Origin: an uncultured Bacteroidales bacterium
GTDB lineage: Bacteria; Bacteroidota; Bacteroidia; Bacteroidales; Bacteroidaceae
Assembly (NCBI GenBank): GCA_902773055.1
Contig: CACYCZ010000004.1
Coordinates: 1-54,448, forward strand
Length of the DNA stretch: 54,448 nt
Reading direction: 5' to 3'
The position numbers were made by a program, and so were the translations under genes. The notes under the pieces were generated by a model, which was not told the origin of the DNA, did no database searches, and worked only from the letters and a program-made list of their open reading frames with translations. Position 1 is the stretch's first letter. Every line of letters starts with the position of its first letter. This document shows, in pieces, positions 24,622 to 33,190 of this stretch.

Positions 24622-25659
24622 TCAGAGCGGAGAGGCGTGGAGTACCCTGAAAGCGGCTTCTATCATGGTGTCTTTGCCTTGAAGCCAATCGGGAGTGGTA
24701 AGGTCTACGAAAATATCAGGATCAATGCCTTCTTCGGTGAGCTGCATGTTGACATCGTACATGGGAACGGCAGAAAAACGCACCAGCCAGCCGTTGGGCA
24801 GTTCGCTGTTGAACGGCATACCACATCCGCCTCCTGTGCGTGCTCCCAGAATGGTGGCTTCTGTGCAGGCCTTCATGTACATGACAAAGGTGTTGGCTGC
24901 ACTGTAACAATGGCGGTTGGTGAGAACCACGACGGGTTTTTGCCAGCGTATGCCCTCGGCGGGAGTCAGCGTAATGGCCTCGGGCGAGGAGAAGGAATCG
25001 TGTCCTTTTCCTGTCTTGTGGCAGATGTATCCTCCGGTGGTTTTCCGGTTGATAAAACATTCAGCCAGAGCCTGGGCAGAGGTGAGCTGTCCGCCGGGAT
25101 TGTTGCGTACATCTACGATGAGTCCGCTGCAGACAGCAAGGCGGGAAAATATGGCGCTTAGATTGCCGCTGCCGAAACTGACGTCAAAGTCAGGGCAATA
25201 GATGTAGCCGATGTTGTTGGGGAGAATCTTATACTTGATTCCCTGAGTGTAGAAGTAGTCGGTGCCAAGGTAATTGCGTTGTAGGCTGTCGCTGAAATTG
25301 GCAGGGTAAGCCTCATACCAGTCCCAGTAGCGGGCCGTGTTGAAGGCCGCCGTGAGGTTGACGTGGCCGTCGCGCAGTTCGCGTAGCATATTGCCACAGA
25401 CTTCAAACAACTGGCTGGAATTCATCTGAGGGGTTATGTAGCTGCTATAGCGGGCACGCTGGGCATCCCAGTCCAATCCGTATTGGGTATTTTTCTGTCC
25501 GAAGAAGCAGTAGTGCTCGTTAATGGTGTTCCACAGAGCATCGAAATTGCCTTGTGGGGTATTGTCGAAGGTATCTTCTGTAATACAGGAATAGGCCGTC
25601 AGCATGAACATGCATGCGAGGAACAGGCGTAGGACGGAATGAAAAGTTCTATGGTGCAT
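24622..25659 (-). CDS. S41-family peptidase, lipoprotein
   Basis: 345 residues with a signal peptide and lipobox-like AYSC at residues 22-25, so probably anchored in a membrane. It belongs to the C-terminal processing peptidase (tail-specific, S41) family. LIVDVRNNPGGQLTSAQALAE (near 181-200) is the typical crotonase-like core, and the presumed nucleophile Ser is in NRHCYSAANTF, with GARTGGGCGMP after it. There is no recognisable PDZ domain. It follows the DUF3316 gene by 15 bases and is probably the last gene of the leftward block begun at glyS or parC. Substrate unknown. Confidence 0.85.
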   Translation of the reverse strand: MHHRTFHSVLRLFLACMFMLTAYSCITEDTFDNTPQGNFDALWNTINEHYCFFGQKNTQYGLDWDAQRARYSSYITPQMNSSQLFEVCGNMLRELRDGHVNLTAAFNTARYWDWYEAYPANFSDSLQRNYLGTDYFYTQGIKYKILPNNIGYIYCPDFDVSFGSGNLSAIFSRLAVCSGLIVDVRNNPGGQLTSAQALAECFINRKTTGGYICHKTGKGHDSFSSPEAITLTPAEGIRWQKPVVVLTNRHCYSAANTFVMYMKACTEATILGARTGGGCGMPFNSELPNGWLVRFSAVPMYDVNMQLTEEGIDPDIFVDLTTPDWLQGKDTMIEAAFRVLHASPL

Positions 25660-25674
25660 GGGGATACCGCGGTT

Positions 25675-26481
25675 TCAGGGTTTGACTAATGAGAAGTGGC
25701 GTACATAGCCGATAAGGAACAGCCATGTCCAGTCATGCGTTTTGAGGTGGTTGACGTGAGTCTGCCTCATGACGTGCTCAATGCCTATACGCATTTGGGA
25801 TGCTCCAACGGGAATGTCCAGGGTAAGCAGTTGGTTAACGGTGACAGCCGAGAAAGGAGAGGTGAAACAGAGGTTATGTTTCTCCTGACCGAGGGAAAAA
25901 ATTTCATAATAGGATTGTCCATACTCGGGGGAAAAAGCCATGCCTGCCAGCAGGAAGTCTAATTGATAGCGGGCCTGGAGAGAGCGGTTGAACAGGCGGA
26001 AACTATATATGGCCAGTCCCGAAGCATTGAGGTCTATGGCCAGCCGTGCCTGAGCTGGGTTGTTGCCGTTGCGCGTATTATAGATGCCCCCACCATGCAT
26101 TCCCAATTGAGGACCGGCAAGAAAACGGAGGGCTGGAGCGGGCTGCCACATATAGTGCAGGGCCAAATTCCAGTCAAGCATGCCACTGAGGTACTTGCTG
26201 TCCTCTGTAGGGGATTTTGTATAGGAAAAGTTAGCTTGGATGAGGTTCTGCATACTGACGCGTCCGCGGAGCAGGCGTGTCGGACGGGTATTCTCCTGGA
26301 CTATGCGTACCTGAGGGCCTGTATATTCAAGCGGTGAGAGATAGGAGTCTAACTGGTTGATGCGGCCAAGACCCAGCATAGTGCTGTGAGTGCGTAGTAT
26401 CAGACTATCGCCACCCTTACCCTGGGCTTTTATGAGTATAGGGACAAGGAGTAGGAACAATATCGCCGGTACTTTATTCAT
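25675..26481 (-). CDS. DUF3316-family outer-membrane protein
   Basis: Start taken at the ATG at 26481 (MNKVPAILFLLLVPIL...); the frame extends to 26547 but would overlap parC by 44 bases and mask the signal peptide. The 268-residue product has a signal peptide ending at IKAQ and amphipathic strands ending with an aromatic FLIGYVRHFSLV, as expected of a barrel. The LDSYLSPLEYTGPQ opening is the pattern I associate with DUF3316. Function unknown. Gap to parC is 22 bases and the S41 gene follows after 15. Confidence 0.75.
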   Translation of the reverse strand: MNKVPAILFLLLVPILIKAQGKGGDSLILRTHSTMLGLGRINQLDSYLSPLEYTGPQVRIVQENTRPTRLLRGRVSMQNLIQANFSYTKSPTEDSKYLSGMLDWNLALHYMWQPAPALRFLAGPQLGMHGGGIYNTRNGNNPAQARLAIDLNASGLAIYSFRLFNRSLQARYQLDFLLAGMAFSPEYGQSYYEIFSLGQEKHNLCFTSPFSAVTVNQLLTLDIPVGASQMRIGIEHVMRQTHVNHLKTHDWTWLFLIGYVRHFSLVKP

Positions 26482-26503
26482 GATGCATCGGGAAAACAGT
26501 GTG

Positions 26504-29197
26504 TCAGAATAGTCTGAGCTGTCCTGTCTGCTCATCGCGTATCTCATCGTCGGTCTTCAGGATTTCAGAATCCTGATTTGTGGGTTCCTCCGACGAATTG
26601 TCTGCTCCGTTGTCATCCGCAGAATCGTCAGACGGAGGGTCAGGGAAACGGGTAGGTTCCAATTCTGTGATATCGGCAACGGTATAGGTGGTGAGACGCT
26701 TGCCTTTGGCTTTGAACCCTTTGACCTTGATGTAACTGTCAACATCAATAATCTCGGACTCACGGAAGTCATCGGCGCCACCATAGGTAATTTGTATTCT
26801 TGGATAGACTTGGCTGGACAGCAGAATAAGTTTGCTGGCAGTGTTTTCACCGAGGAAGTTCTGGCGCTTGTTGCTGAAATCCAGTTGGAAACGTTTGATG
26901 TAGGGGTAGTTGTTGTTATCGGCATCAAAGAGTACTACTGTCCATACGGATTGTGGGTCGTATTTGCCGATATACTTGATATCGGCATCATAGTGGTTAT
27001 TCAAGTCACTGTCGGTAAAATAGTAGTCTCCGTTTGGCAGTATGACAAGAATACGGTCATCACTGGCAAACTCACCGAGGTAAATGCCGTGTTCTTCATA
27101 GTTGATGCGATGGATATCAGTGTCAAACCATACTTTTCGGCCACCGAGGGTGGAAGCACCATGCGATTTGAGCAGAATGCGGTAGAGGGCATAGTGGGTC
27201 ACCAGATTGCCACGGCTTTGACGTCCTTTAATCATGAGGCTGGCGAAGTCAATGTCAAAGGCCAGTTTTTTCAATTTCGGAGCGGGCTTGAGCATGACTC
27301 TTACCGTCTCGGCTTCACCATTAGGGTTGGCAGAGAAATAGAAAATGCGGCTGCCAGGAGTTCCTGCCGTGAGGTCATACTCCTTGTCATGGGTGACGGA
27401 GGTGACATTGAAGCGCTTCATGAATGCAGAACCTTTCTTGCCATCACGGTAGATGACGTTGTAGATGGTTCTGGTATCGCTTTTCTTATATACGGCCACG
27501 TGGATAATTTCAGCTTTCTTGCCTTCGGACTTGCTCTTCTCTGTTTCGCCGACAAAGAGTTTCTCGGCAATACGTACAATTTTATAAGTGCCGTCGCGGT
27601 AGAAGAGAATGATGTCGTCAATGTCGGAACATGGAGAAACAAACTCATCCTTCTTGAGCGAGGTGCCGATAAAGCCGTCTTCACGGTTGATGTACAATTT
27701 CTGGTTTGCCTCGGCTACCTTGCTGGCCTCAATTGTGTCAAATGACCTGATTTCAGTGCGGCGGGGGTGGGCAGCTCCATATTTGTCTTTTATCATCTGG
27801 AACCAGTTGGTTGTAACCTCAGTCATATTGTTGAGGTCTTTCTCTATGCGGGCTATTTCCTCTTTCATGCGTAGGATGGCCTCATCGGCTTTCTCCTTGT
27901 TGAATTTGAGAATGCGCGCCATCTTGATTTCCAAAAGTTTGAGGATGTCATCCTTGGTCACCTCGCGGATCATGTCAGGATAGAATGGGGTCAGACGTTC
28001 GTCTATATGCTCGCATGCAGCATCTGTGGATGAGGCATTCTCAAATCCGCGATCCTTGTAGATGCGTTCGTTGATAAAAATTTCCTCAAGGGTAGCATAG
28101 TGTAGCTGTTCCATAATTTCGCCACGCTTGATTTCCAATTCCCGCTGCAGCAGATTCAGGGTTGTGTCCACAGAATTCCGCAGAACTTCGCTGACAGTCA
28201 GGAAACATGGCGTGTCATCATCAATGACGCAACAGTTGGGTGAGATACTTATTTCGCAGTCGGTGAACGCATACAGGGCGTCAATAGTTTTGTCGGAGCT
28301 GGTGCCAGGCATCAAGTTGATGACAATTTCAACATTCTCAGCAGTGTTATCATCAACCTTACGCACTTTGATTTTGCCTTTTTCAATGGCTTTGAGAATG
28401 GATTCAATGACGCTGCTGGTTGTTTTGCCATAAGGAATTTCCTTGATGACCAAAGTCTTGTTGTCAATCTTCTCTATCTTGGCCCGGATCTTTATAGAGC
28501 CTCCCCGTTTCCCATCGTTGTATTTTGAAACATCAATATTGCCACCGGTCTGGAAATCGGGGTAGAGATGAAATTCCTCTCCATGCAGGTAACTGATAGC
28601 TGCGTCGCAGAGTTCACTTAAATTGTGAGGCAATATCTTGGCAGACAGACCAACGGCAATGCCTTCTGCGCCTTGGGCCAGAAGCATGGGAAATTTTACA
28701 GGCAGAACAACCGGTTCTTTGTTGCGTCCGTCGTAGGAGAGTTTCCATTCTGTAGTCTTGGCATTGAAGAGTACATCCAATGCAAATTTGGAGAGGCGTG
28801 CTTCGATATAACGTGGAGCAGCAGCCATGTCTCCAGTGAGGATATTGCCCCAGTTACCTTGGCAGTCGATAAGCAAATCTTTCTGTCCCATCTGAACAAG
28901 GGCACCATATATAGAGGCATCACCATGGGGGTGAAACTGCATGGTGTGGCCAACGATGTTTGCTACTTTGTTATATCGACCGTCATCCATTCTCTTCATG
29001 GAGTAGAGAATGCGCCGCTGGACGGGCTTCAGACCATCTCCGAGGTGGGGTACGGCACGGTCTAGGATAACATAGGAGGCATAATCCAGAAACCAATCTT
29101 GATACATGCCGGAAAGACGCTGGATAGAGCCGTTTTTCTCTGTAACAGGAGAATAGCTGGAATGCTCTAAGAACTCATTGTTTTCTTCTTCGTTCAT
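26504..29197 (-). CDS. parC: DNA topoisomerase IV subunit A
   Basis: 897 residues of a GyrA/ParC-type breakage-reunion subunit, which cuts and rejoins DNA through a catalytic tyrosine in decatenation. The winged-helix has VQRRILYSM (59-67), QFHPHGDASIY (87-97) and AAAPRYIEARLS with Tyr130. A coiled-coil region near 400-440 (KADEAILRMKEEIARIEKDL) is visible, and a beta-pinwheel C-terminal part follows with an acidic tail. The quinolone-pocket Asp in HGDASIY is present (Ser/Thr usual in GyrA reads D92-A-S here). ParE is not in the window, so ParC versus a second GyrA relies on family memory. Confidence 0.88.
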   Translation of the reverse strand: MNEEENNEFLEHSSYSPVTEKNGSIQRLSGMYQDWFLDYASYVILDRAVPHLGDGLKPVQRRILYSMKRMDDGRYNKVANIVGHTMQFHPHGDASIYGALVQMGQKDLLIDCQGNWGNILTGDMAAAPRYIEARLSKFALDVLFNAKTTEWKLSYDGRNKEPVVLPVKFPMLLAQGAEGIAVGLSAKILPHNLSELCDAAISYLHGEEFHLYPDFQTGGNIDVSKYNDGKRGGSIKIRAKIEKIDNKTLVIKEIPYGKTTSSVIESILKAIEKGKIKVRKVDDNTAENVEIVINLMPGTSSDKTIDALYAFTDCEISISPNCCVIDDDTPCFLTVSEVLRNSVDTTLNLLQRELEIKRGEIMEQLHYATLEEIFINERIYKDRGFENASSTDAACEHIDERLTPFYPDMIREVTKDDILKLLEIKMARILKFNKEKADEAILRMKEEIARIEKDLNNMTEVTTNWFQMIKDKYGAAHPRRTEIRSFDTIEASKVAEANQKLYINREDGFIGTSLKKDEFVSPCSDIDDIILFYRDGTYKIVRIAEKLFVGETEKSKSEGKKAEIIHVAVYKKSDTRTIYNVIYRDGKKGSAFMKRFNVTSVTHDKEYDLTAGTPGSRIFYFSANPNGEAETVRVMLKPAPKLKKLAFDIDFASLMIKGRQSRGNLVTHYALYRILLKSHGASTLGGRKVWFDTDIHRINYEEHGIYLGEFASDDRILVILPNGDYYFTDSDLNNHYDADIKYIGKYDPQSVWTVVLFDADNNNYPYIKRFQLDFSNKRQNFLGENTASKLILLSSQVYPRIQITYGGADDFRESEIIDVDSYIKVKGFKAKGKRLTTYTVADITELEPTRFPDPPSDDSADDNGADNSSEEPTNQDSEILKTDDEIRDEQTGQLRLF

Positions 29198-29239
29198 TAA
29201 TCAGATTTGCTTGTTTTTTGAATGTCTTGTTTTTGGAGA

Positions 29240-29998
29240 TTATTCTTGTGTCAACAGAGCCTCCAGCTTGTCAGCAGAGAGAGCCTGATAGAGAATGCCG
29301 TTGTATGCTGCAGAGATTTCGCCGGTTTCTTCTGAAACGACGATAGCCAGAGCGTCGGTCTTTTCTGATATACCCATAGCAGAGCGGTGGCGGAGTCCTA
29401 GTTCCTTGGGGATGTCTGTATTGTGGGATACAGGAAGGATGCATCCTGCTGCAGCTATGCGTTTGTTGCGGATGATCATGGCACCGTCGTGCAAAGGGCT
29501 GTTCTTGAAAAAAATGTTTTCAAGAAGTCGTTGATTAATGTTTGCATCAATGATATCTCCGGAACTGATATATTCGTTAAGTCCGATGTTGTGCTCAATG
29601 ACAATGAGAGCTCCTGTCTTTTCCCGGCTCATGTTGATGCAGGCCATGATGATAGGGATAATGTCTTCGTGGGATGCTGCTTCGAGTTTCTTGGGGCGGA
29701 AGAGCCGAAGGAGGATATGGTTTTTGCCGCTTGTTCCAATAGTGGATAGAAAACGGCGTATTTCCTCCTGAAACAGGACGACAAGGGCCAGAGCTCCAAT
29801 ATTGACAATGTAGTTGAGCATTGTGCCCATGAGTTTCAAGCCGAGTATCTGTGAGAAGATAATCCATACGATGAGAAAGACAATGATGCCCGAGAATATG
29901 TTAGCTGCGCTGGAGCGCTTCATGAGCCTATAAATATAGTAAAGTAGCAGTGCTACCAGAAAGATGTCAACAGCATCCTTGAATCCGAAGTTTATCAT
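29240..29998 (-). CDS. cdaA: Diadenylate cyclase CdaA type
   Basis: 252 residues. Three hydrophobic segments (about 9-27, 32-52 and 57-77) anchor a DisA_N catalytic domain with DGA (171-173) and RHR (203-205), the signature for joining two ATP into c-di-AMP. The start overlaps folP by 4 bases, whereas Firmicutes place cdaA with cdaR and glmM. Neither appears here, so the Bacteroidetes arrangement next to folate and glycyl-tRNA genes differs. The second messenger usually reports osmotic or envelope state; no receptor is visible nearby. Confidence 0.93.
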   Translation of the reverse strand: MINFGFKDAVDIFLVALLLYYIYRLMKRSSAANIFSGIIVFLIVWIIFSQILGLKLMGTMLNYIVNIGALALVVLFQEEIRRFLSTIGTSGKNHILLRLFRPKKLEAASHEDIIPIIMACINMSREKTGALIVIEHNIGLNEYISSGDIIDANINQRLLENIFFKNSPLHDGAMIIRNKRIAAAGCILPVSHNTDIPKELGLRHRSAMGISEKTDALAIVVSEETGEISAAYNGILYQALSADKLEALLTQE

Positions 29999-30843
29999 AG
30001 TATGGCGTTTTCTTTCAATTTGTCATAAATTCTTACAGCTTCGACACATGGCTTGATGTCATGTACTCTCAGTATCTCGGCTCCTTTGGTCAATGCTATT
30101 GTGTTGATGACGGTAGTGCCGTTCAAGGCGTCCTGAGGGGTGATGCCAAGATGTTTATATATCATTGATTTGCGGGATACACCTACCAGTATGGGTAAGT
30201 CAAATTCTTGAAAATCCTCCAGGCGGTTGAGCAGTTCGTAGTTCTGCTCAGTTGTTTTGGCAAAGCCGAATCCTGGGTCGATAATAATGTCGTTTACACC
30301 CAGCTCGCGCAGTTGGTTGATCCTGACGGAGAAATAGAGAAACATTTCTGCAACGAGGTCGTTGTATTTGGTCTGTTGTTGCATGGTTTCCGGTGTACCT
30401 CTCATGTGCATCATGATATAAGGTACCTGCATTTGGGCTATGGTCTGGAACATATTCTTGTCCATTTGGCCGCTTGAGATGTCATTGATGATGGCAACTC
30501 CGTATTCCTCAACACACATTTTGGCCACATCGGCCCGGAAGGTGTCTACAGATAACGGGAGATTGCACCCTGTCTTGAGGATGATTTGCAACCCGTTTCG
30601 CAGGCGTTTCATTTCTTCTTCCTGGCTGACTATCGGTGCATCGGGGCGTGACGAGCAGGCTCCGATGTCAATGATATTTCCTCCTTCTTCAACGATCTGA
30701 CGTATTCTGTCGCGAAGTGACTCTTCGTCGTTTTTCCTGCTCTCACTGTAAAATGAGTCGGGAGTGAGATTTACAATGCCCATTACCGCAGCCGGATTGA
30801 GGCTGAAGAGTTTTCCGCGTACGTTAATCGTGTGTTGTCTCAT
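29995..30843 (-). CDS. folP: Dihydropteroate synthase
   Basis: 282 residues, normal length. It condenses 4-aminobenzoate with dihydropterin pyrophosphate in folate synthesis and is the sulfonamide target. Motifs: MGIVNLTPDSFYSES (21-35), DIGACSSRPDAP (59-70, loop 2), SVDTFRADVA, IINDISSG, IIDPGFGFAKT and GVSRKSM. The catalytic loops are intact. The stop overlaps cdaA by 4 bases, and the FKBP gene lies 24 bases upstream in the same leftward block. Confidence 0.95.
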   Translation of the reverse strand: MRQHTINVRGKLFSLNPAAVMGIVNLTPDSFYSESRKNDEESLRDRIRQIVEEGGNIIDIGACSSRPDAPIVSQEEEMKRLRNGLQIILKTGCNLPLSVDTFRADVAKMCVEEYGVAIINDISSGQMDKNMFQTIAQMQVPYIMMHMRGTPETMQQQTKYNDLVAEMFLYFSVRINQLRELGVNDIIIDPGFGFAKTTEQNYELLNRLEDFQEFDLPILVGVSRKSMIYKHLGITPQDALNGTTVINTIALTKGAEILRVHDIKPCVEAVRIYDKLKENAIL

Positions 30844-30867
30844 GAAACGATATCCTCACATTGTATT

Positions 30868-31530
30868 CTAATGCCAGACTGGCACGTTGACTCCGCTTCT
30901 GTAGTAAGCGTATAGCTCAATTTCAAAAATCAGCGTGCTGTATGCCGGAACGGAGTTGCTTCCTGCTGTATTGTAGCCCAGTGTGTAGGGTATATATACC
31001 CTCCATAGGTCGCCTATGTGCATGTTCTGCAATGCTGTTCCGAATCCTTTCACTGATGTACTTGGACGCATCAGGCCAGGTACTGCGGTCTTGTGGTCGA
31101 AAACTTTTTCAAACTTGGACGACTGCCCTGTGTGGTCAAAGACATATCCCTCAGGGTAGCTTGCCGAGGGTATGAGGCGTCCACGGTAATACAGGCGACA
31201 TGAGTCTGTAGATAATGGGCATCCGGCTCCGTTTCCCCGTCGTATAATCTCGACATAGATGGAGTCTGTTGATTTGTTGGTGATGGTGCTGTCCAGCGAG
31301 TAGCAAAGGTAGGAACGCCAGTTGCAATGGGCTGTCCATGAGTTGCCGTAGCGGGTCTTGGCCTGGCGGATAGAGTCCAGGGCTAACGTGCGTATGCTCC
31401 CGAAGTAAGCATCGTTGCGTGATTGCCAGTTGGCATACTCCTCTTCGTCACCGTCGTCATCCTTGCATGACGACATCAGTACTGAGGCTGAGAGCAGGGT
31501 TAGAAAAATGAATAGCAGGTGCTTTCCCAT
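30868..31530 (-). CDS. FKBP-type peptidyl-prolyl isomerase, lipoprotein
   Basis: 220 residues: signal peptide and lipobox MSSC at about 19-22, then an acidic run and a long helix, and a C-terminal FKBP domain (about 90-220). The domain has SCRLYYRGRLIPS, GYVFDHT, VPGLMRPS and GDLWRVYIPYTLGYN, and ends in STLIFEIELYAY. FKBPs speed proline isomerisation; lipid anchoring would place this one in the periplasm. Some active-site aromatics differ from the canonical order, so enzyme activity is not certain. Sits between glyS and folP, 16 and 24 bases away. Confidence 0.85.
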   Translation of the reverse strand: MGKHLLFIFLTLLSASVLMSSCKDDDGDEEEYANWQSRNDAYFGSIRTLALDSIRQAKTRYGNSWTAHCNWRSYLCYSLDSTITNKSTDSIYVEIIRRGNGAGCPLSTDSCRLYYRGRLIPSASYPEGYVFDHTGQSSKFEKVFDHKTAVPGLMRPSTSVKGFGTALQNMHIGDLWRVYIPYTLGYNTAGSNSVPAYSTLIFEIELYAYYRSGVNVPVWH

Positions 31531-31546
31531 GTATGTTAATGATATG

Positions 31547-33097
31547 TTATTTGAGATTTTTCAGAAGGCTTGTGATGCTGACTTTGTCCTCTATGATACT
31601 GCGCAGTTCTGCGATATTGACGCGTTGCTGCTCCATGGTGTCGCGGTAGCGTAGGGTTACAGTGTTGTCTTCAAGAGTCTGGTTGTCAACGGTTACGCAG
31701 AAGGGCGTGCCGATGGCATCCTGACGGCGGTAGCGTTTGCCGATCTGGTCTTTTTCTTCGTATTTGCAGTTGAAGTGGAATTTCAACTCATCAATGATTT
31801 CGCGTGCCTTCTCAGGCAGGCCGTCCTTCTTCGTCAGTGGGAATACGGCCAGTTTGACCGGGGCTAATGCTGCGGGCAGATGCAATACTGTACGTGTCTG
31901 ACCGTCGGGCAACTGCTCCTCGTCATAGCTGTGGCAGATGACGGACAGGAACATGCGGTCTACTCCGATACTTGTCTCTATTACATATGGTGTGTAGGAG
32001 ATGTTTTCATCGGGGTCAAAATATTCAATTTTCTTGCCTGAGTACTTGGCATGCTGTGACAGGTCAAAGTTGGTGCGTGAATGGATTCCTTCTACTTCCT
32101 TGAATCCGAAGGGCATCTTGAACTCTACGTCGGTGGCGGCATTGGCATAGTGGGCCAGTTTGTCGTGGTCGTGGAAGCGGTAGTTTTCGCTGCCAAAACC
32201 TAATGCCTGATGCCATGCCATGCGGCGTTTTTTCCATTCTTCAAACCATTGCAGTTCGGTGCCGGGCTTAACAAAGAATTGCATTTCCATCTGTTCAAAT
32301 TCGCGCATACGGAAGATAAACTGCCTTGCAACTATCTCGTTGCGGAAGGCCTTGCCTATCTGTGCTATGCCGAACGGAATTTTCATGCGTCCTGTTTTTT
32401 GTACGTTGAGGTAGTTTACAAAGATGCCCTGTGCTGTTTCCGGACGCAGGTATATGGTTGATGCACCTTCGGCGGCGGCACCCATTTCTGTCTTGAACAT
32501 CAGGTTGAATTGGCGCACGTCGGTCCAGTTCTTGGTTCCTGATATGGGACATACGATGCCTTCGTCAAGGATGATTTGCTTCATGCCCTCCAGGTCAATG
32601 CCGCCGGGGGCGTTCATAACATCCTGGTAGCGTTTGTGGAGTGCATCGCGCTTGGCTGCCTCTTCCTGTACGCGGGGTGATGTCTCACGGTATTTCTGTT
32701 CGTCAAAGGCGTCGCCGAAGCGTTTGCGCGCCTTGGCAACTTCTTTCTCTATCTTTTCGTCGTATTTGGCAATTTGCTCTTCTATGAGGACATCGGCACG
32801 ATAGCGTTTCTTTGAGTCACGGTTGTCTATCAGGGGGTCGTTGAATGCATCTACGTGGCCGGATGCCTTCCATATTGTTGGATGCATGAAGATGGCAGAG
32901 TCCAGTCCTACGATGTTCTCGTGAAGGAGTACCATATACTGCCACCAGTATTGCTTGATGTTGTTTTTCAGTTCAACGCCGTTTTGTCCGTAGTCATAGA
33001 CGGCTGCCAGGCCGTCATAAATTTCTGAGGATGGGAATACAAAGCCATATTCCTTGCAGTGGCTTACCACTTTTTTGAAAATATCTTCCTGTGCCAT
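31547..33097 (-). CDS. glyS: Glycyl-tRNA synthetase, single-chain class II
   Basis: 516 residues of the alpha2 type (as in Bacteroidetes and eukaryotes) rather than the alpha2beta2 enzyme of Proteobacteria. The opening DIFKKVVSHCKEYGFVFPSSEIYDGL is characteristic. Class II motif 1 and 2 stretches include YLRPETAQGIFVNYLNV and FRNEIVARQFIFRMREFEQMEMQFF, and motif 3 is around GVDRMFL. The anticodon-binding C-terminal domain carries APVKLAVFPL and RYRRQDAIGTPFCVTVD. The promoter is TATCTTTG at 33121-33128. It starts the leftward block with FKBP and folP. Confidence 0.94.
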   Translation of the reverse strand: MAQEDIFKKVVSHCKEYGFVFPSSEIYDGLAAVYDYGQNGVELKNNIKQYWWQYMVLLHENIVGLDSAIFMHPTIWKASGHVDAFNDPLIDNRDSKKRYRADVLIEEQIAKYDEKIEKEVAKARKRFGDAFDEQKYRETSPRVQEEAAKRDALHKRYQDVMNAPGGIDLEGMKQIILDEGIVCPISGTKNWTDVRQFNLMFKTEMGAAAEGASTIYLRPETAQGIFVNYLNVQKTGRMKIPFGIAQIGKAFRNEIVARQFIFRMREFEQMEMQFFVKPGTELQWFEEWKKRRMAWHQALGFGSENYRFHDHDKLAHYANAATDVEFKMPFGFKEVEGIHSRTNFDLSQHAKYSGKKIEYFDPDENISYTPYVIETSIGVDRMFLSVICHSYDEEQLPDGQTRTVLHLPAALAPVKLAVFPLTKKDGLPEKAREIIDELKFHFNCKYEEKDQIGKRYRRQDAIGTPFCVTVDNQTLEDNTVTLRYRDTMEQQRVNIAELRSIIEDKVSITSLLKNLK

Positions 33098-33120
33098 TTC
33101 TTTAATGATATATTATTATG

Positions 33121-33128
33121 CAAAGATA
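33121..33128 (-). promoter_or_regulatory. -7 box of the glyS block
   Basis: Minus strand TATCTTTG, 24 bases before the ATG at 33097. Confidence 0.65.
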
Positions 33129-33190
33129 GTGGAAAATAACGAAATAATAGTCGTCCACAATCTTTTAATGACACTTTTCTGATAAAAAAA

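Noticed and set aside
26792..27745. 317-residue antisense frame over parC
   Set aside because: Shadow of the parC C-terminal part.
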